Assembly (NCBI RefSeq): GCF_001704635.1
Contig: NZ_MAXF01000041.1
Location: 1 to 64,000 of the forward strand
Direction: 5' to 3'
Length of the DNA stretch: 64,000 nt
Source: Streptomyces sparsogenes
GTDB taxonomy: Bacteria; Actinomycetota; Actinomycetes; Streptomycetales; Streptomycetaceae
Part shown: positions 60,091 to 64,000 of the stretch, one piece after another
Position numbering within the stretch: the stretch's first letter is position 1
Layout of the letters: the number at the start of each line of letters is the position of its first letter
Translations under genes and position numbers: made by a program
Notes under the pieces: generated by a model
What the model was told of the DNA's origin: nothing
The model's input: the letters and a program-made list of their open reading frames with translations, nothing else
Database searches by the model: none

Positions 60091-62064
60091 TCAGGGGGCG
60101 GCCTTCTTCAGGTCCTGGATCTCCAGGTGCTTGACGACCTCTTCGTAGAGCTTGTCGCCGGTCTTACGGGCCTCCCCCTCGGCGGGCATGGTCACGACCA
60201 GCTGCCAGCGCGTCTTGTCGGAGTCGACATAGATGTGGTTGCGATCGAGGTAGGGGATGTAGTCGTCGCTGCTGCTGCCGAAGGGGCGGTAGGTGGTGTT
60301 CACATCCGCCGCCGGCTGGCCCTGCTGGGAGGATTCCGCCTGCGTGCTCTCGGCGTCCGCGTAGTGGGCCTGGCGGCTGTCCTTGTAGACCGCGATCGTC
60401 TGCCGGACCGCGTCCTTGAGTCCGGTGACGTCCCCCTCGCCGTCCTTGACGGCCCGGAGCAGATGGATGGTGTAGACGCCGCTGGGGTCCTTGAAGGTGA
60501 CGGCCTGGTTGTCCTTGTCGCTGTCCTCCAGCACCCGCTTGTAGTCCTCGGGGACGGCCAGCGACGCCGCGACCACCTCGCGCTCGTCCCGTACCGTCCA
60601 CCCGTCCGGAATGCCGCTGCCCTCGCTCGCGAACGGCTTCATCAGCACCAGCACGAGCACGGCGGCCACCGCCAGCACCACCCCGCCAAGACCCCACTGC
60701 GCCTTGCGGTTCTTGTGCAGGACCGGCGGTACGAAGCGGCTGCCCGCGCTCTGCTGTTCGCCCCCGCCCGCGCCCTGGGCCTGGGCGTACGGGTTGGCCG
60801 CGAGCACCGTCGGGATCGGCTGCGGGGGTCGCACCACCGACTCCAGCGTCTGCCGCGCCTCGGCCACCGTGGGCCGGGCCGCCGGGTCCTTGCGCAGCAG
60901 TTGCATGATGAGCGTGCCGAGCGCGCCCGAGCCGCGCGCGGGGGTCTGCGGCTCGGCCGACAGGATGGCCTGCAGGGTCGCGGGGGCGTGCGAGCGGCGG
61001 AACGGCGACATGCCCTCGACCGCCGCGTACAGCACCACGCCCAGCGACCACAGGTCCGACTCGGGCCCGGGCCGCTGGCCCAGCACCCGCTCGGGCGCGA
61101 TGAATTCGGGTGAGCCGACGAACGCGCCGGTGTCCGTCAGCCCCTGCTCGCCCTCCACCTGCGCGATGCCGAAGTCGGTCAGCACCACGCGGTCGTTCCG
61201 GCCCAGCAGGACGTTGTCCGGCTTGACGTCGCGGTGCAGCACCCCGGCCTCATGCGCGGCCGTCAGCGCGCCCAGCACCGCGACGCCGATCCGGGCCGCC
61301 TCGCGCGGGTCCAGCGTGCCCTCGGCCAGCCGGTCGGCGAGCGTGTCGCCGCGCACCAGCTCCATCACCAGCCAGGGCCGGCCGTCCTCGACGACCACGT
61401 CGTACACGGACACCACGGAGGGGTGGTCGATACGGGCTGCGGCGCGCGCCTCGCGCTGCATCCGCTGGTACACCTTCTGCCGCTCGCTCTCCGGCAGGGT
61501 GTCGGGCACGCGCGGCTCCTTGACCGCGACATCGCGGTCGACGACCTGGTCGTGCGCCTTCCAGACCGTGCCCATGCCGCCGTGGCCCAGCCGGGAGACG
61601 AGGCGGTAGCGGCCGCCGACGACGCGGTCGACGTCGGGGTCGGCGGCTGCGGCGGGCGCGGGCGGTGACGTGCGGGGGTCGGGGCCGTCCTGGCCGGGGG
61701 CGGCCTGGCTGGGGGCTGGGGGGTCGGAGGCCGGGGGTTCGGAGGCCGGGGGTTCGGAGGCCGGGGGTTCGGAGGCTGCCTGGCCGGAGGCCGGCCGGCC
61801 TGAGTCGGGAGGCCCGGCAGGAGGCCGGCCGGCGGCGGCCCGGCCGTCCAGCTGCGTCGGCTCGTACGGGAGGTGCGGCCGGCCCTGGGGGTCCGCCCGA
61901 CGCGGCTCCTGAGCCGACGCGCGAGGGGGGCCCTGGGGCGGCACCGGTGCGGTCGGCACCGGCGCGGCCGGGACCTGCGCGGCCGGGACCTGCGACGTCC
62001 GGGCTTGCGGCGGCTGCAGCTCATAGCTCGTGGGCTCGTCCGCCCGTCCCCCGTCGTTCTTCAT
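60091..62064 (-). CDS. Hanks-type Ser/Thr protein kinase with external domain
   Basis: 657 residues from ATG 62064. An N-terminal 130-residue Pro/Ala/Gln-rich segment contains SEPPASEPPASEPPASDPPA-like pentapeptide repeats (15-bp DNA repeat at 61733-61777). The kinase domain has LGHGGMGTVWKA, the VAVKE lysine, HRDVKPDNVLLG, DFGIAQVEG and APERVLGQRPGPESDLW. One transmembrane helix ([19 protein letters not shown]) precedes an external domain of about 190 residues. It starts SGIPDGWTVRDEREVV and contains VAASLAVPEDYKRVLE, the same VP-x-(D/Y) motif as the other kinases. The long N-terminal extension before the kinase domain is unusual; its location in the cytoplasm is inferred. Same strand as the next kinase. 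Confidence 0.93.
   Translation of the reverse strand: MKNDGGRADEPTSYELQPPQARTSQVPAAQVPAAPVPTAPVPPQGPPRASAQEPRRADPQGRPHLPYEPTQLDGRAAAGRPPAGPPDSGRPASGQAASEPPASEPPASEPPASDPPAPSQAAPGQDGPDPRTSPPAPAAAADPDVDRVVGGRYRLVSRLGHGGMGTVWKAHDQVVDRDVAVKEPRVPDTLPESERQKVYQRMQREARAAARIDHPSVVSVYDVVVEDGRPWLVMELVRGDTLADRLAEGTLDPREAARIGVAVLGALTAAHEAGVLHRDVKPDNVLLGRNDRVVLTDFGIAQVEGEQGLTDTGAFVGSPEFIAPERVLGQRPGPESDLWSLGVVLYAAVEGMSPFRRSHAPATLQAILSAEPQTPARGSGALGTLIMQLLRKDPAARPTVAEARQTLESVVRPPQPIPTVLAANPYAQAQGAGGGEQQSAGSRFVPPVLHKNRKAQWGLGGVVLAVAAVLVLVLMKPFASEGSGIPDGWTVRDEREVVAASLAVPEDYKRVLEDSDKDNQAVTFKDPSGVYTIHLLRAVKDGEGDVTGLKDAVRQTIAVYKDSRQAHYADAESTQAESSQQGQPAADVNTTYRPFGSSSDDYIPYLDRNHIYVDSDKTRWQLVVTMPAEGEARKTGDKLYEEVVKHLEIQDLKKAAP
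61733..61777. repeat. 15-bp tandem repeat in the kinase N-terminus
   Basis: GGGGGTTCGGAGGCC is repeated exactly at 61733-61747 and 61748-61762, and once more with a final T at 61763-61777, after a shorter copy. It encodes Ser-Glu-Pro-Pro-Ala repeats. Confidence 0.85.
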
Positions 62065-62151
62065 GGGTCCATGATTACCTGGTCCGGTACACGGCCCGCC
62101 ACCGGCTCCGGGGCGGCGGGGACGCTCGTGACAAAGCCGTTGCGGTGCTGT

Positions 62152-63951
62152 TCAGTTCTGGTCGGCGGGCCGGGAGAAACTGTCGACAGCCCTGTCGAAG
62201 TGCTGCTTTCCCTCGGATTTCTTCCCGACCGGCGCGGACACCCACACGTCGTACATCCTGCCCGCCTCGTCCCAGGTCAGGTCGTACGTCTGACGCGATC
62301 CGCCGTCGTCGGCCGAGCCGTTCCAGATGAACGCCCACAGCGCGGCGGGCAGCCCGTCGCGCTGGGTCTCGATGACCTGGCCGCTGCGGTAGCCCGGGTA
62401 GTCCTGCGGCCCCCTGGCGTCCGCCTCCCGGCTCAGCCGCAGCGGGCCCTTGGGGTCCTGCTCCTGGACGTGGATCCCGATCCGGAACTCCATGCCCGGC
62501 GAGTTGTAGTAGACGCGCGGGCCCTTGACCACGCGGGAGTAGCCCTCGGGGACGGCGATCGAGAAGCCGAACGGGTCGTCGACCAGCTCGTAGCCGGCCG
62601 GGACGGCGGACTTGGAGGGCGGGGCCGACGACTTGCCCGACGGCGAGGGCTTCGACGGCTTCTCGCCCGGGGTTTTCGAGGCGGTGGCCGTGGCGGTGGG
62701 CTTGTCCCGGCTCCCGCCGTCGCTCGCGGTGTCGTCCCCGTCCCGGTCGAACGCCAGCGCCGCGATCCCGGCCCCGAGGCCGGCCAGCGTCACCACGGCG
62801 ACGGCCGCCACCAGCGCGGTACGGCGACGCGGACCCCGGCCGCGCGGTGCGGGGGTGGCCAGGGTGGCGGGTGCGACGGGCGTGGCGGGGCCGACGGGCG
62901 TGGCGGGGGTGGCCGCTCCCGGCGGAGCGGCCCCGCCCGCACCGGGCCCGCCCGGGCCGGCCCCGGCGGCGCCGCCCGGCCCGGCCCCATGCCCAGGACC
63001 CTGCCCCGGACCCCGCCCCGGCCCGTGCCCGCCCGGGCCGGGGCTGTCCGTGCCCCGCGCCTGCACGGCGGGCTGCGTCGGCGTGTACTCCAGGGGGATC
63101 TCGGGGGTGTCCCCCGGCTCCAGGCACCTCCGCAGCATCCGCGCCGCCTCGTCCCCGGTCAGCCGCAGGTCGGGATCGCGCCGCAGCAGCCCCTCGATCA
63201 CCGGCCCCAGCACCCCGGCGGCCTCGGGCGGCCGTATCTCGTCGAACACCACCGCGTGCAGCACCCCGCCCAACGAGTCGCGGCGGAACGGCGATTCGCC
63301 GCTGACCAGCGTGCACAGCAGCACACCCAGCGACCACAGGTCCGACTCCGGGCCCGTGCGGCGCCCCGACATCCGCTCGGGCGCGGTGTATTCGGGCGAG
63401 CCGACGAACGTCCCCGTCTCCGTGATCGTCGTACTGCCCGCCACCTGGGCGATCCCGAAGTCCGTCAGCACCACCCGCCCGGTGCCCGACTCCATCAGCA
63501 CATTGGCCGGCTTCAGATCCCGGTGCAGCACCCCGCGCGCATGCGCCACCTTCAACGCGTCCACCAGCGCGACCCCGATCCGCGCCGCCTCACGCGGCCC
63601 GACGGGCCCCTCGGCGGCCAGCCGGTCGGCGAGCGAGCAGCCGTCGACCAGCTCCATGACGATCCAGGGGCGGTCGTCCTCCTCCACCACGTCATGCAGG
63701 ACGATCACGTTCGGATGCTTGATCTGCGCCACCGTACGGGCCTCGCGCAGGGTGCGCTCGTGCTGCACCTGGACGTCCAGGGCCGACATCCCGTCAAGCC
63801 CCTCGTCGTGGTGCAGCTCCTTGACCGCCACATCCCGGCCCAGCAAGGTGTCCACGGCCCGCCACACCGTCCCCATGCCGCCGCGCCCCAGCCGTGACAC
63901 CAGCTGATAACGCCCGGCCAGGAGCCGGCCACTTCCCCCGAAGCTACCCAT
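62152..63951 (-). CDS. Hanks-type Ser/Thr protein kinase with external domain
   Basis: 599 residues from ATG 63951 (MGSFGGSGRLLAGRYQLV); an ATG 33 nt upstream is possible. The kinase has LGRGGMGTVWRA, VAVKELHHDEGL, HRDLKPANVLME, DFGIAQVAGS and APERMSGRRTGPESDLW. A Pro/Gly-rich linker with PGRGPGQGPGHGAGPGG repeats leads to one transmembrane helix (ALVAAVAVVTLAGLGAGIAA). The external domain (about 170 residues) starts GYELVDDPFGFSIAVPEGY, close to the domain of the orphan protein at 2252. It is the last gene in view and 88 nt from the next kinase start, so the two could be co-expressed. Confidence 0.93.
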   Translation of the reverse strand: MGSFGGSGRLLAGRYQLVSRLGRGGMGTVWRAVDTLLGRDVAVKELHHDEGLDGMSALDVQVQHERTLREARTVAQIKHPNVIVLHDVVEEDDRPWIVMELVDGCSLADRLAAEGPVGPREAARIGVALVDALKVAHARGVLHRDLKPANVLMESGTGRVVLTDFGIAQVAGSTTITETGTFVGSPEYTAPERMSGRRTGPESDLWSLGVLLCTLVSGESPFRRDSLGGVLHAVVFDEIRPPEAAGVLGPVIEGLLRRDPDLRLTGDEAARMLRRCLEPGDTPEIPLEYTPTQPAVQARGTDSPGPGGHGPGRGPGQGPGHGAGPGGAAGAGPGGPGAGGAAPPGAATPATPVGPATPVAPATLATPAPRGRGPRRRTALVAAVAVVTLAGLGAGIAALAFDRDGDDTASDGGSRDKPTATATASKTPGEKPSKPSPSGKSSAPPSKSAVPAGYELVDDPFGFSIAVPEGYSRVVKGPRVYYNSPGMEFRIGIHVQEQDPKGPLRLSREADARGPQDYPGYRSGQVIETQRDGLPAALWAFIWNGSADDGGSRQTYDLTWDEAGRMYDVWVSAPVGKKSEGKQHFDRAVDSFSRPADQN

Positions 63952-64000
63952 GGCCTCATCTTGCCTCACCCCAAGGGCGATCAATGGACGAGCCTGGCCG

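Overview
The window is chromosomal DNA of a Streptomyces or very close relative. It is very GC-rich, uses many GTG and some TTG starts, and has long spurious open frames on the opposite strand of most genes. It carries a typical Streptomyces core-chromosome gene order: sucCD, purN-purH-folD, mdh, icmB, pcrA and guaA. The protein set is also typical: secreted NlpC/P60 and L,D-transpeptidase enzymes, PspC proteins, Hanks-type kinases and an LAxTG surface protein. I saw no tRNA, rRNA, CRISPR array, transposase, integrase or biosynthetic cluster.

Layout. 1-3200: an aldehyde dehydrogenase, an AhpD-like protein and a membrane protein with an external domain like those of the local kinases. 3300-9740: mdh, a frameshifted DUF2690 gene, DUF3017-folD and purN-purH, all on the minus strand. 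10058-13882: a membrane protein behind a 23-codon leader, a DUF4267 protein behind palindromic operators, and a large DUF6350 membrane protein. 14032-18912: sucCD with a Crp-like site upstream, then two secreted proteins of unknown function. 19078-27596: a five-gene module (VWA, DUF5682, MoxR-like AAA, SWIM zinc finger, DUF5691) built like E. coli yehLMPQ. 27702-39964: icmB, then an envelope-rich stretch with a lipase, M23 peptidase, pcrA, two NlpC/P60 hydrolases, an L,D-transpeptidase and a lipoprotein. The first NlpC/P60 gene follows a ydaO-type (c-di-AMP) riboswitch. 40037-47862: a TetR/reductase pair, then a PspC-kinase/response-regulator pair, a Ser/Thr kinase and a PspC/toastrack protein, which looks like an envelope-stress neighbourhood. 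47923-53848: a membrane protein, a class II aldolase-like protein, guaA, a 930-bp gap with three hairpins, and an LAETG-anchored surface protein. 53946-56279: an accessory patch with VapBC, a frameshifted metallophosphatase and a truncated ESX-like gene. 56429-63951: a GMC oxidoreductase, succinate-semialdehyde dehydrogenase and two Ser/Thr kinases.

Functional links. Central metabolism (TCA enzymes Mdh and SucCD; purine and one-carbon enzymes PurN, PurH, FolD and GuaA) is interleaved with envelope functions. Cell-wall hydrolases, PspC signalling, three kinases with external domains and the c-di-AMP riboswitch all point to envelope and osmotic homeostasis. The least understood part is the 8.5-kb YehLMPQ-like module; its DUF5682 member has motifs suggesting a TraB/Tiki/ChaN-like catalytic fold. 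A second pattern is that several genes (mdh, purH, pcrA, the NAD(P)-binding protein, DUF5691) carry short duplications that span or repeat their stop codons. I ran no database searches; family names come from motif recognition.
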